Shown: one piece after another, positions 50,203 to 58,371 of the stretch
How positions within the stretch are numbered: the stretch's first letter is position 1
Layout of the letters: each line of letters begins with the position of its first letter
Source of the DNA: Pseudescherichia sp032055545
GTDB taxonomy: Bacteria; Pseudomonadota; Gammaproteobacteria; Enterobacterales; Enterobacteriaceae
NCBI GenBank assembly: GCA_032055545.1
Contig: DAMBQR010000004.1
Span: 57,967 to 121,966, forward strand
DNA length: 64,000 bases
Reading direction: 5' to 3'
Translations under genes and position numbers: made by a program
The notes under the pieces: generated by a model
What the model saw: only the letters and a program-made list of their open reading frames with translations
Databases searched by the model: none
Told to the model about the DNA's origin: nothing

Positions 50203-52398
50203 ATGTCTTTCACCGTTCACGCCAGGGATGGACAATGTCCGCCTGCTGCCGCTCCGTCACTGCTGGCAGTCTGTATTGCCTTTGCCCTTGCGCCAGCCAC
50301 AGGCTTTGCCGCCACGCCGGACACCACCAGCGGCGATACCGCCATCGTTGATGGCTCCGCTGCCAGCAGCTATGCCGATGAAGAGAGCCAGGACTACAGC
50401 GTTAAGACCACCACCTCCGGTACCAAAATGCTGCTGGTTCCGCGTGATGTTCCGCAATCCGTGAGCATCATCAGCAAACAGCGTATGCAGGATCAGAAGC
50501 TGGAGTCCCTCGGCGACGTGCTGAAAAACACCACCGGTATTACTCAAAGCGCGACGGACTCTGAGCGCACCAACTTTTACTCCCGCGGGTTTGAGATCGA
50601 CAACTTTATGGTCGATGGTATTCCGACCCTGTTTGAGACCCGCTGGAATATGGGTGACGCCCTCTCCGATACCGCCCTGTATGAACGTATTGAAGTGGTT
50701 CGCGGTGCCAACGGCCTGACCACCGGAGCCGGTAACCCCTCCGCCGCCATTAACATGGTGCGCAAGCACGCCGACAGCCGTGAATTTGTCGGCAACGTCT
50801 CTGCCGAGTACGGCAGCTGGAACAAACAGCGCTATGTGGCTGACCTCTCTACCCCGCTGACCGACGACGGTCGCATCCGCGGCCGCATGGTATCGGGCTA
50901 CCAGCACAATGACAGCTGGCTGGACCGCTACAGCCAGGAGAAAAAATTCTTCTATGGCGTGCTGGATGTGGATCTGACCGACGCGACCACCTTCTCCGTT
51001 GGCTATGACTACCAGGATACCAACTCTAACAGCCCTACCTGGGGCGGCATTCCGCGCTGGTACACTGATGGAGGCCGCGTCAATCCGGACCGCAGCTACA
51101 GCACCGCGCCGGAGTGGGCCTATGTGGATAAAAAGTCCGAGCGTACCTTCGCGACCCTGAAGCAGAAGCTGGGGGACAACTGGGAGCTGACCGTCAACGG
51201 CACCCATACCGAACAGGAGCTGGACAGCAAGCAGCTCTATCTGGATGGCCAGGTTGACCGCACCACGGGCCTGATGGTCAGCCCCTACGGCGCTGAAGGT
51301 GCCGTAGGAGGCACCGGGTACAACACCGGCAAGCGTAAAGTGGATGCTGTCGATACCTTCGCCAACGGCTCTTACGACCTGTTTGGCCGTCAGCACGAGC
51401 TGATGATCGGTACCAACTATTCGCGCCAGAACAACATCTACTACAGCTCATGGGAGAACATCGATGATACTCAGCTGGGTAACTATGCTGACTACAACGG
51501 CAACTTCCCGCAGACCAACTGGAACCCGCTGAGCCTGGCCCAGGATGACACCATCCACCAGAAATCCGTCTATGCCGCGACCCGCATCTCCCTGGCCGAT
51601 CCGCTGCACGTGATCCTCGGAGCACGCTATACCAAGTACAACCTGGATACGCCGAACCAGCAGATGGAGAAGAACAACACCTCTCCTTATGCCGGCGTAG
51701 TGTTTGATATCAATGACAGCTGGTCCACCTACGCCAGCTACACCTCGATCTTCAAGCCGCAGACCCAGCGTGACATACAGAGTAAATACCTGTCGCCGAT
51801 TACCGGCAACAACTACGAGGCTGGCGTGAAGGCCGACTGGATGAACAGCCGTCTGACCACCTCTCTTGCAGTGTTCCGCATTGAGCAGGATCACCTGGCG
51901 CAGTCTACTGGTCAGCCCATCCCAGGCAGTATAAATGAGACCGCCTATCGCGAAGCGGACGGCACGGTGAGCAAAGGCGTTGAGTTTGAGATCAACGGTG
52001 CGCTGACCGATAACTGGCAGATGACCTTTGGTGCCACCCGCTACGTGGCAAACGATGCTGAAGGCGACGCGGTGAACCCGAACCTGCCGCGCACCAGCGT
52101 GAAGATGTTCACCAGCTACCGCCTGCCGGCGATGCAGGATCTGACCGTTGGCGGCGGCGTCAACTGGCAGAACCGCGTCTGGTCTAACGTTGCCGTTGCG
52201 GACGGCACGCTGCGTACTGAGCAGGGTAGCTATGCGCTGGTCGATCTCTTCGCCCGTTACCAGGTGACCAAAGCGTTCTCCCTGCAGGCGAATGTCGATA
52301 ACCTGTTTGACAAAAACTACGAGACCGATATCGACAGCCGCACCGTTGTCTATGGCGAGCCGCGTAACTTCTCTGTCAGCGCTAACTACAGCTTCTGA
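50203..52398 (+). CDS. fhuE: TonB-dependent coprogen/ferric-siderophore receptor FhuE
   Basis: Outer-membrane receptor for coprogen and related hydroxamates. It has a signal peptide (to about TGFAA, residue 42), a plug domain (about 65-175, VPQSVSIISKQRMQD, NFYSRGFEIDNFMVDGIPT and GLTTGAGNPSAAINMVRK) and a 22-strand barrel ending in the phenylalanine required for assembly (ANYSF). I start at ATG 50203, preceded by AAAGGG; an upstream TTG gives six more residues. The 731 residues compare with 729 in E. coli, but loops differ, including the extracellular regions, so siderophore range may differ. Confidence 0.95.
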   Translation: MSFTVHARDGQCPPAAAPSLLAVCIAFALAPATGFAATPDTTSGDTAIVDGSAASSYADEESQDYSVKTTTSGTKMLLVPRDVPQSVSIISKQRMQDQKLESLGDVLKNTTGITQSATDSERTNFYSRGFEIDNFMVDGIPTLFETRWNMGDALSDTALYERIEVVRGANGLTTGAGNPSAAINMVRKHADSREFVGNVSAEYGSWNKQRYVADLSTPLTDDGRIRGRMVSGYQHNDSWLDRYSQEKKFFYGVLDVDLTDATTFSVGYDYQDTNSNSPTWGGIPRWYTDGGRVNPDRSYSTAPEWAYVDKKSERTFATLKQKLGDNWELTVNGTHTEQELDSKQLYLDGQVDRTTGLMVSPYGAEGAVGGTGYNTGKRKVDAVDTFANGSYDLFGRQHELMIGTNYSRQNNIYYSSWENIDDTQLGNYADYNGNFPQTNWNPLSLAQDDTIHQKSVYAATRISLADPLHVILGARYTKYNLDTPNQQMEKNNTSPYAGVVFDINDSWSTYASYTSIFKPQTQRDIQSKYLSPITGNNYEAGVKADWMNSRLTTSLAVFRIEQDHLAQSTGQPIPGSINETAYREADGTVSKGVEFEINGALTDNWQMTFGATRYVANDAEGDAVNPNLPRTSVKMFTSYRLPAMQDLTVGGGVNWQNRVWSNVAVADGTLRTEQGSYALVDLFARYQVTKAFSLQANVDNLFDKNYETDIDSRTVVYGEPRNFSVSANYSF

Positions 52399-52413
52399 TA
52401 GCACCGTGTGATA

Positions 52414-52440
52414 AAGGGGGAGCCGAGAGGCTCCCTTTTT
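52414..52440 (+). terminator. fhuE terminator
   Basis: GGGAGCC (52418-52424) / GGCTCCC (52429-52435) stem with a GAGA loop and a five-base T-run, 20 bp after the fhuE stop. Confidence 0.92.
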
Positions 52441-52515
52441 ATTTGCCTGTAACCCGGAGTCTTACTTGCAGGCAGCTAAATCAAACACTGCTGTCGCGCA
52501 CGGTATTTATTCAGC

Positions 52516-52544
52516 TTGACTATGGAGAACGATCGTTCTACCTT
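52516..52544 (+). promoter_or_regulatory. Promoter and palindromic operator of the TetR gene
   Basis: TTGACT (52516-52521), 17 bp, TACCTT (52539-52544) forms a candidate promoter. A perfect 14-bp palindrome AGAACGATCGTTCT (52526-52539) fills its spacer, so a bound repressor would block RNA polymerase. Autoregulation by the adjacent TetR protein is the obvious inference. Confidence 0.7.
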
Positions 52545-52550
52545 TAAGGC

Positions 52551-53126
52551 ATGAACAAGAAGCCAAGTGATACCCGAGAAAAAATCCTCGCCACCGCTGA
52601 GCAACTCATCTATCAGAACGGCATCCACGCCATGGGCATGGACCTTCTGGTGAAAACCTCAGGCGTCGCCAGGAAAAGTATTTATCGCCATTTCGTGAAC
52701 AAAGAGGACGTGGCTTCTGCCGCGTTGAACGAGCGTGATGAACGGTGGATGCAGTGGTTCAGAACCGAGTCTGATAAAGGCGAAACGCCTCAGGACCGCA
52801 TTCTGAATATGTTCACCGTTCTGAAAAGCTGGTTTGAGTCTGAAGGCTTCCGGGGCTGTGCCTTTATCAACACAGCCGGAGAAGTGGGAGACCCGGACGA
52901 TCCCGTTCGTCAGATAGCGAAAATGCATAAGCAGAAACTGCTGGATTATGCGCTCGAACTCAGCGGGCAGCTGAATACAGAACGGCCCGACGTTCTGGCC
53001 AGACAGCTACTGGTTCTGATAGAGGGGGCTATCACCATGACATACGTGATGGGCGACCGGCACGCCGCTGACGACGCACGGGAGGTGGCAAAAATTTTGC
53101 TGGCACGACTCTCAGCCGGGGCCTGA
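52551..53126 (+). CDS. TetR-family repressor
   Basis: A 191-residue TetR protein. The helix-turn-helix is at about 24-50 (HAMGMDLLVKTSGVARKSIYRHFVNKEDV), the remainder a helical ligand-binding domain with one cysteine in GFRGCAFINTAGEVGD. That GCAFINT motif is shared by a TetR subgroup that often controls an adjacent small-molecule or stress enzyme. It is followed after 50 bp by a DUF1348 gene on the same strand and overlies its own palindromic operator. The ligand is unknown. Confidence 0.87.
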   Translation: MNKKPSDTREKILATAEQLIYQNGIHAMGMDLLVKTSGVARKSIYRHFVNKEDVASAALNERDERWMQWFRTESDKGETPQDRILNMFTVLKSWFESEGFRGCAFINTAGEVGDPDDPVRQIAKMHKQKLLDYALELSGQLNTERPDVLARQLLVLIEGAITMTYVMGDRHAADDAREVAKILLARLSAGA

Positions 53127-53176
53127 GTATCGAATATTTTGACTACCTATACATAAAAATTAACAGGAGTTTTATC

Positions 53177-53653
53177 ATGATTGATACACAAGTACGCCCG
53201 CCGCTTCCGCCATTTACCCAGGAAACGGCTATCGAGAAAGTTCGTCTGGCTGAAGACGGCTGGAACAGCCGCGACGCGGCAAAAGTTGCTCTGGCTTACT
53301 CGCTGGATACCAAATGGCGTAACCGTGCCGAGTTCGCCAATAATCGTGAAGAGGCCGAAGGGTTCCTCGCCCGTAAATGGAAAAAAGAGCACGAGTACCG
53401 CCTCATCAAAGAGCTGTGGGCGTTTGGCGGAAACCGTATCGCTGTCCGTTACGCTTACGAATGGCGTGATGACTCAGGTAACTGGTTCCGCTCTTACGGC
53501 AACGAAAACTGGGAGTTTGAGGCCGATGGCCTGATGAAACGTCGCTTCGCATGTATCAATGATATGCCTATTAAAGAAAGCGAGCGCAAGTTCTTCTGGC
53601 CACTGGGGCGCCGTCCTGACGATCATCCGAGCCTGTCCGATCTGGGTCTGTAG
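53177..53653 (+). CDS. DUF1348 nuclear-transport-factor-2-like protein
   Basis: A 158-residue SnoaL/NTF2-fold protein of the DUF1348 family: KVRLAEDGWNSRDAAKVALAYS, then WRNRAEFANNREEAEGFLARKW, then RIAVRYAYEWRDDSGNWFRSYGNENWEF and RRFACINDMPI. The fold is a cone with a pocket; it suits a small hydrophobic ligand or enzyme, but no activity is established. AGGAG lies seven bases before the ATG. It is downstream of the TetR gene and probably its regulated target. Confidence 0.85.
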   Translation: MIDTQVRPPLPPFTQETAIEKVRLAEDGWNSRDAAKVALAYSLDTKWRNRAEFANNREEAEGFLARKWKKEHEYRLIKELWAFGGNRIAVRYAYEWRDDSGNWFRSYGNENWEFEADGLMKRRFACINDMPIKESERKFFWPLGRRPDDHPSLSDLGL

Positions 53654-53950
53654 GCCATCGAGTTGTCCTACTTAAAGCCCACGACTTCTGTCCTGGCCGC
53701 GGGCTTGACTCAACCAGTCGATGTAAAAAGGCGCTGGTTTGAGGCAGGGACTTCTTACAACTTTGTCGCGCCAGGGGCTTATTAACGCCCGGAAGGGCAC
53801 AAAGCTGTCTGCTGCCGACGTCGCTAAGCCAGACTGCCGTGTGACCTGTCGTTCCACTGCGGGTAATGCACGCGCCCAATCTTATATCCTTCTAAGTCTT
53901 GTGAAGAAATGAGTCAGGCGCATATGACCCCCTGCAAAAAGTGTGGCAAG
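53654..53950. other. 297-bp gap with a stem-loop, no supported gene
   Basis: AAGCCC (53675-53680) and GGGCTT (53701-53706) can pair just after the DUF1348 stop, perhaps a terminator although no T-run follows. The rest contains only short frames lacking ribosome sites and family resemblance. Confidence 0.4.
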
Positions 53951-54868
53951 TTACAGCTGGCTTGTCTTAAATTGCCCTTCCAGAAATTCAATAAATGCCC
54001 GGACCTTTGCATTTAGAGCCGAGCGTTCGTTAACGCAAGCATATATATCCATCGGTTGCGACTGAACATTATCTCCGCTACTACACCCGGAGTCGAACAC
54101 GGCCCTTAACTGGCCATGATCTATCAATGGTTGAGCAACGAAGCTTGCCAGACGAGCAATGCCGCCTCCGCTCACCGCTATTTTTGCAATGATATCAATA
54201 TCATCGCTGATGAAACTGGGATTAAGCTTTACGTTTACGGGTTGTTCATTGACCAGAAAAGTCCACGGCAAGAACCGTCTGTCAGTGGGATAGCGGAAAA
54301 CCAGGCAGGCATGCTGGCTCAGTTCTTCGGGAGTCTGAGGGGTGCCAGCGCGCTCAAGATAAGCTGGGGCTGCGCAGAATATGAAAGGTAACGATGCGAT
54401 TTTTCTGGCGATGAGCTGATCATCCAGCTGCGCCTGAATGCGGATACTCACATCAACCCCTTCCAGGCGATGGTCAACGTTGCGATCGGTGCTGATCAGT
54501 TCAATCTCTATATCGGGAAAAGCGTTTTTGAAAACAGGCATAAGTGGAGCCAGAACATATCGACCGAAAGCGGCTGTCGTCGCTATACAAAGCGGCCCCT
54601 GCGGTTTGCTCTCATTCGCAGCAGCCTGGGAGGCAAGTTCTATATCATTTGGAATGTGACGCACTTTCTCGAAATAACGTTTACCATTTTCAGTCAGGCT
54701 CATGCTACGAGTGGTGCGTGACAGCAGCCGCACACCAAGATGTGCTTCAAGACGCGCAAGACTCTGGCTAACCGCTGCCGGACTCATACCTTTAGCGCGC
54801 GCCGCCCCTGCAATACTGCCATTTTCAACGACGCGTATAAAAGTACTAATTAGCCCCAGAACGTCCAC
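53951..54868 (-). CDS. LysR-family transcriptional regulator
   Basis: A 305-residue LysR protein: N-terminal winged helix-turn-helix (GSIAGAARAKGMSPAAVSQSLARLEAHLGVRLLSRTTR at about 18-56) and a C-terminal ligand-binding domain. The KPQGPLCIATTAAFGRYVLAPLMPVF start of that domain is the CrgA/AaeR-like subgroup that often regulates neighbouring reductases or transporters. I start at GTG 54868, with GGAG six bases upstream, rather than at the TTG at 54886. It is divergent from the DUF2798 gene, whose promoter it may control. Confidence 0.88.
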   Translation of the reverse strand: MDVLGLISTFIRVVENGSIAGAARAKGMSPAAVSQSLARLEAHLGVRLLSRTTRSMSLTENGKRYFEKVRHIPNDIELASQAAANESKPQGPLCIATTAAFGRYVLAPLMPVFKNAFPDIEIELISTDRNVDHRLEGVDVSIRIQAQLDDQLIARKIASLPFIFCAAPAYLERAGTPQTPEELSQHACLVFRYPTDRRFLPWTFLVNEQPVNVKLNPSFISDDIDIIAKIAVSGGGIARLASFVAQPLIDHGQLRAVFDSGCSSGDNVQSQPMDIYACVNERSALNAKVRAFIEFLEGQFKTSQL

Positions 54869-54936
54869 GCGATCTCCAACAATCAATTCGTTACTTTTAC
54901 TTAATAATGATTAAAGCATAGCCGCCCTACTACCGT

Positions 54937-54950
54937 ACAGATCGGTCTGT
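54937..54950. promoter_or_regulatory. Inverted repeat between the LysR and DUF2798 genes
   Basis: ACAGA-TCGG-TCTGT is a 5+5 inverted repeat in the divergent spacer. Its form (ACAGA...TCTGT) resembles TetR-family operators more than LysR T-N11-A boxes. The cognate protein is not evident. Confidence 0.4.
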
Positions 54951-54995
54951 TAAGTTAGCAACCGTTGCATACCACTCTAAACAGGATATCTTTCG

Positions 54996-55259
54996 ATGAC
55001 AGATGCTACCACTAAAAATAACCAACGGATCCGCCTGCCTGTACGAACCGCACCTTACATATTTGCTCTCTATATGGCGATCATCATGGCCTTCCTGATG
55101 AGTCTGGTCATTACCCTGGCTGAATTTGGATTATGCCCCCATTACATGACAAATGTGATGAATGCTTACCAGGTGGCTATGCCAGCAGCGTTTTTTTGCA
55201 TACTCGTTGTACGCCCCGTTGTCATTCGGCTAGTGGGATTCACTGTTCACGGTCATTAA
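54996..55259 (+). CDS. DUF2798 small membrane protein
   Basis: An 87-residue protein with two predicted transmembrane helices (about 22-45 and 55-78) and the DUF2798 features: an N-terminal APYIFALYMAIIMAFLMSLVIT and a second-helix motif NAYQVAMPAAFFCILVVRPVVIRLV. The family has no known function. AGGAT lies eight bases before the ATG. It is divergent from the LysR gene. Confidence 0.8.
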   Translation: MTDATTKNNQRIRLPVRTAPYIFALYMAIIMAFLMSLVITLAEFGLCPHYMTNVMNAYQVAMPAAFFCILVVRPVVIRLVGFTVHGH

Positions 55260-55381
55260 ACATTCAGCATGCCCGGACGGCCTTTAAACGCGAGAAAAGT
55301 GACTGCCAAAGTTAAAGCGACGCAGAGCGCAGGGTAAAGAGATGCTTCGGCTCTCTGCCCGATGCAGAGAGCCTCGCTGAA

Positions 55382-56485
55382 TCAGGACTTAAAGAGGTTT
55401 TTGAGCGTATGCGGCTGACAACGCAGGTACTGGCTGGCTGCCCGCACCTGCGCGCCGAGCGTTGCCGCAGCATGCCAGGGCCAACGCGGATCGTAGAGCG
55501 CCGTGCGTGCAATCCCGATGATATCCGCATCGCCGCTCGAGACAATGGCCTCGGCGTGTTGTGGCTCGGTGATCAGTCCAACGGCAACAACCGGAATGCT
55601 TACCGCAGATTTCACCGCTCTTGCCAGCGGAACCTGATATCCCGGATAGACATCGATCTGCTGATCGGGATGAAGCCCACCGCTGGAGACATGGATGGCA
55701 TCAACGCCGCGAGCCTCCAGCATTTTGGCAAACGCCACGGCCTCTTCAATATCGAATCCGCCCTCAACCCAGTCGGTCGCTGAGATGCGCACGCTGATCG
55801 CTTTTTCTGCCGGGAACGCTTCGCGGACCACGTCAAAAATCTCTAACGGGAATCTGGCGCGGTTCTCCAGCGAGCCGCCGTACTCATCGGTACGCTGGTT
55901 CGATAGCGGCGACAGGAACTGATGCAGCAGATAACCATGGGCGGCGTGAATTTGAATCAGATCGATATTTAGTTTGGCAGCGCGTTTCGCGGCATTGGCA
56001 AACTGGGTGCGGATCTCGTCTAATCCGGCGCTATCGAGGGCAGTAGGATCGGTATAGCCAGTGTTGTAAGGGATAGCAGAGGGCGCTAGCGTTTGCCAGC
56101 CACCGTCCTGCTCGGGCGGGATTTGGCCCTGTTTATCCCAGGGCTTGTAGGTCGATGCCTTGCGTCCTGCATGAGCCAGCTGGATCGCAATGGGCATATC
56201 CGACCATTTACGGATGGAGTCAAGAACCCGGGCCATTGCAGCCTCAGTCTTATCATCATAGAGGCCAACGTCAGCAAAGGTGATGCGCCCTTCAGGAGAG
56301 ACGGCGGTGGCTTCAATGGTCAGCAAACCGGCACCGGATTGCGCAAGCTGCCCCAGATGCATCGCGTGCCAGTCAGTCATGCATCCCTCTTCAGCCGAGT
56401 ACTGGCACATGGGGGCAATCACGATCCGGTTCTCAATCTCCAGATTTCTGATGCGTAGCGGGGTAAATAGCTTGGGATTAGACAT
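55382..56485 (-). CDS. Old Yellow Enzyme family NAD(P)H:flavin oxidoreductase (NamA/XenA-like)
   Basis: An FMN-dependent ene-reductase of 367 residues. Family markers: N-terminal LFTPLRIRNLEIENRIVIAPMCQYSA with the flavin-tuning cysteine typical of the NamA/YqjM/XenA class, the substrate-binding histidines in IHAAHGYLLHQFLSP, and the C-terminal phosphate-binding GDADIIGIARTALYDPRWPWHAA. Such enzymes reduce activated alkenes, quinones and nitro-compounds. I start at ATG 56485 (MSNPKLFTPL) rather than the longer frame. Between the DUF2798 gene and ptsG; in E. coli fhuE and ptsG are adjacent, so this belongs to an insertion. Confidence 0.9.
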   Translation of the reverse strand: MSNPKLFTPLRIRNLEIENRIVIAPMCQYSAEEGCMTDWHAMHLGQLAQSGAGLLTIEATAVSPEGRITFADVGLYDDKTEAAMARVLDSIRKWSDMPIAIQLAHAGRKASTYKPWDKQGQIPPEQDGGWQTLAPSAIPYNTGYTDPTALDSAGLDEIRTQFANAAKRAAKLNIDLIQIHAAHGYLLHQFLSPLSNQRTDEYGGSLENRARFPLEIFDVVREAFPAEKAISVRISATDWVEGGFDIEEAVAFAKMLEARGVDAIHVSSGGLHPDQQIDVYPGYQVPLARAVKSAVSIPVVAVGLITEPQHAEAIVSSGDADIIGIARTALYDPRWPWHAAATLGAQVRAASQYLRCQPHTLKNLFKS

Positions 56486-56594
56486 ACAAATACTCTCTGT
56501 TTCAGCATTGGACAGGTATGAAAATCTTAGCCTCCATTCGTTACTTATCATAGTGATTGCGCTTTAAGCGCATGAATTACCAAAGGCTAAGCAA

Positions 56595-56619
56595 TAAAAA
56601 AGGGAGCCTTGCGGCTCCC
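56595..56619 (-). terminator. ptsG terminator
   Basis: GGGAGCC (56602-56608) / GGCTCCC (56613-56619) stem followed on the minus strand by a six-base T-run, 22 bp after the ptsG stop. Confidence 0.92.
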
Positions 56620-56640
56620 TCAGTCTCCCCAGACTGCAAA

Positions 56641-58074
56641 TTAGCTGTTGCGGATGTACTCATCCATTTCGGTTTTCAGGTTATCGGATTTAGTACCGAA
56701 AATTGCCTGAACGCCCGAACCTGCAACAACCACACCCGCTGCACCCAGTTTCTTCAGGCCAGCCTGGTCAACCTTCGCCACGTCGGCCACGCTCACGCGC
56801 AGACGCGTAATACAGGCGTCGAGGTTCGTGATGTTCTCTTTACCACCGAAAGCGGAGACCAGCGCCGGAGCCATCTCGCTGGTCGCGCCAGCTTTAGCAT
56901 CTTCGGTTGCGTCTTCGCGACCCGGCGTTTTCAGATCCAGCGCTTTGATCATTACGCGGAACACGGTGTAGTAGACCGCCGCATAGCACAGGCCAACAAT
57001 CGGGAACAGCCACAGTTTGCTGCCGTTACCACTCAGCACGATAAAGTCGATCAGACCGTGTGAGAAGGAGGTACCGTCACGCATACCCAGCAGGATACAG
57101 ATCGGGAAGGCCAGACCTGCCAGCACCGCATGGATTGCATAGAGGATCGGCGCAACGAACATGAAGGAGAACTCGATCGGCTCGGTGATACCGGTCAGGA
57201 ACGAGGTCAGCGCTGCGGAGATCATGATACCGCCCACTTTTGCACGGTTCTCTGGTTTAGCAGAGTGCCAAATCGCAATTGCGGCAGCTGGCAGACCGTA
57301 CATTTTGAACAGGAAGCCACCAGACAGTTTACCTGCCGTTGGGTCACCCGCCATGTAGCGTGGGATGTCGCCGTGGAACACCTGGCCTGCTGCGTTGGTG
57401 TATTCACCAATCTGCATCTGGAATGGAACGTTCCAGATGTGATGCAGACCAAATGGTACCAGGCAGCGCTCAATGAAGCCGTAGATACCGAACGCCACAA
57501 CCGGGTTCTGGTAAGCCGCCCACTGAGAGAAGGTCTGGATTGCCGTACCGATTGGTGGCCAGATGAAGGACAGGACAACACCGGTGAAAATCGCGGCCAG
57601 ACCAGAAATGATCGGCACAAAACGTTTACCCGCGAAGAAGCCCAGATACTCAGGCAGCTTGATGCGATAGAAGCGGTTAAACATGTACGCTGCAATCGCA
57701 CCGGAGATGATACCACCGAGAACACCGGTGTCTGCCAGGTGCTTAGCGGCAATCTCTTCAGCAGGTAAATGCAGGACCAGCGGCGCAACCACAGCCATGG
57801 TTTTCACCATGATGCCGTAAGCAACAACGGACGCCAGAGCGGATACACCGTCGTTATTGGTGAAGCCCAGAGCAACACCGATAGCGAAGATCAGCGGCAT
57901 GTTAGCAAAAACAGAACCGCCTGCTTCGGCCATCACGTGGGAAACTACGGCTGGCAGCCAGCTGAAGTTTGCAGAACCGACACCCAGCAGGATACCTGCG
58001 ATAGGCAGTACGGATACTGGCAGCATCAGCGATTTACCGACCTTTTGCAGGTTAGCAAATGCATTCTTAAACAT
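56641..58074 (-). CDS. ptsG: Glucose-specific PTS permease IICB
   Basis: Transports and phosphorylates glucose. The IIC membrane domain (about 1-385, with GITEPIEFSFMFVAP) forms the channel and the C-terminal IIB domain (about 400-477) carries the phosphorylated cysteine in NLDACITRLRV (Cys421 in E. coli; the length is identical at 477). Its leader and promoter carry recognisable SgrS, Mlc and CRP elements, so carbon-status control appears conserved. It belongs to the backbone (tatD follows divergent of it in the same direction). Confidence 0.98.
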   Translation of the reverse strand: MFKNAFANLQKVGKSLMLPVSVLPIAGILLGVGSANFSWLPAVVSHVMAEAGGSVFANMPLIFAIGVALGFTNNDGVSALASVVAYGIMVKTMAVVAPLVLHLPAEEIAAKHLADTGVLGGIISGAIAAYMFNRFYRIKLPEYLGFFAGKRFVPIISGLAAIFTGVVLSFIWPPIGTAIQTFSQWAAYQNPVVAFGIYGFIERCLVPFGLHHIWNVPFQMQIGEYTNAAGQVFHGDIPRYMAGDPTAGKLSGGFLFKMYGLPAAAIAIWHSAKPENRAKVGGIMISAALTSFLTGITEPIEFSFMFVAPILYAIHAVLAGLAFPICILLGMRDGTSFSHGLIDFIVLSGNGSKLWLFPIVGLCYAAVYYTVFRVMIKALDLKTPGREDATEDAKAGATSEMAPALVSAFGGKENITNLDACITRLRVSVADVAKVDQAGLKKLGAAGVVVAGSGVQAIFGTKSDNLKTEMDEYIRNS

Positions 58075-58094
58075 AATTGAGAGTGCTCCTGAGT
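58075..58094 (-). promoter_or_regulatory. ptsG ribosome site and SgrS pairing region
   Basis: Read on the minus strand, the leader ends ACTCAGGAGCACTCTCAATT just before the ATG, the same sequence as the E. coli ptsG segment that pairs with the small RNA SgrS during glucose-phosphate stress. It includes the ribosome site AGGAG. The sgrS gene itself is not in the window. Confidence 0.85.
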
Positions 58095-58180
58095 ATTTGT
58101 GCTTTTTTTACGTTTTCACGCATTGGCCCGGGGGGAGTACCGCGCCGTGGACAGGACATCTAAGCGCCCTTTATTTATTA

Positions 58181-58195
58181 CACAGAGTAAAATAA
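58181..58195. promoter_or_regulatory. Mlc operator in the ptsG promoter
   Basis: CACAGAGTAAAATAA (TTATTTTACTCTGTG on the minus strand) matches the known Mlc operator of E. coli ptsG and overlaps the presumed -10 element TACTCT (58189-58184). Confidence 0.8.
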
Positions 58196-58210
58196 TTCCC
58201 TCTGAGTTTG

Positions 58211-58226
58211 TTTGACGGCTATCACG
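58211..58226. promoter_or_regulatory. CRP site in the ptsG promoter
   Basis: TTTGA-CGGCTA-TCACG matches the CRP half-sites TGTGA/TCACA with one mismatch on each side, centred about 30 bp from the Mlc operator, consistent with class II activation of ptsG. Confidence 0.6.
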
Positions 58227-58298
58227 TTTCAGTTCAAGACGGCCAAAAAACTTGCAGATATTTACATAAAGCATGTCTGGATGTGTCTAAAAACGCCA

Positions 58299-58322
58299 TC
58301 ACCGCCCCAAATGAGGCGGTGA
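58299..58322 (-). terminator. Terminator of the fabF-tatD run
   Basis: Perfect 8-bp stem TCACCGCC / GGCGGTGA; on the minus strand GTTTTT follows a few bases later. It lies 49 bp after the tatD stop, in a 297-bp spacer that otherwise holds the ptsG promoter region. Confidence 0.75.
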
Positions 58323-58371
58323 ACTTTACTCGTTTTACTTATTAATTACGAGCCTAAAAATAACAGGTGTA

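Noticed and set aside
53672..53879. Short minus-strand frames after the DUF1348 gene, considered as an IS remnant
   Set aside because: No transposase motif, terminal repeat or ribosome site could be found.
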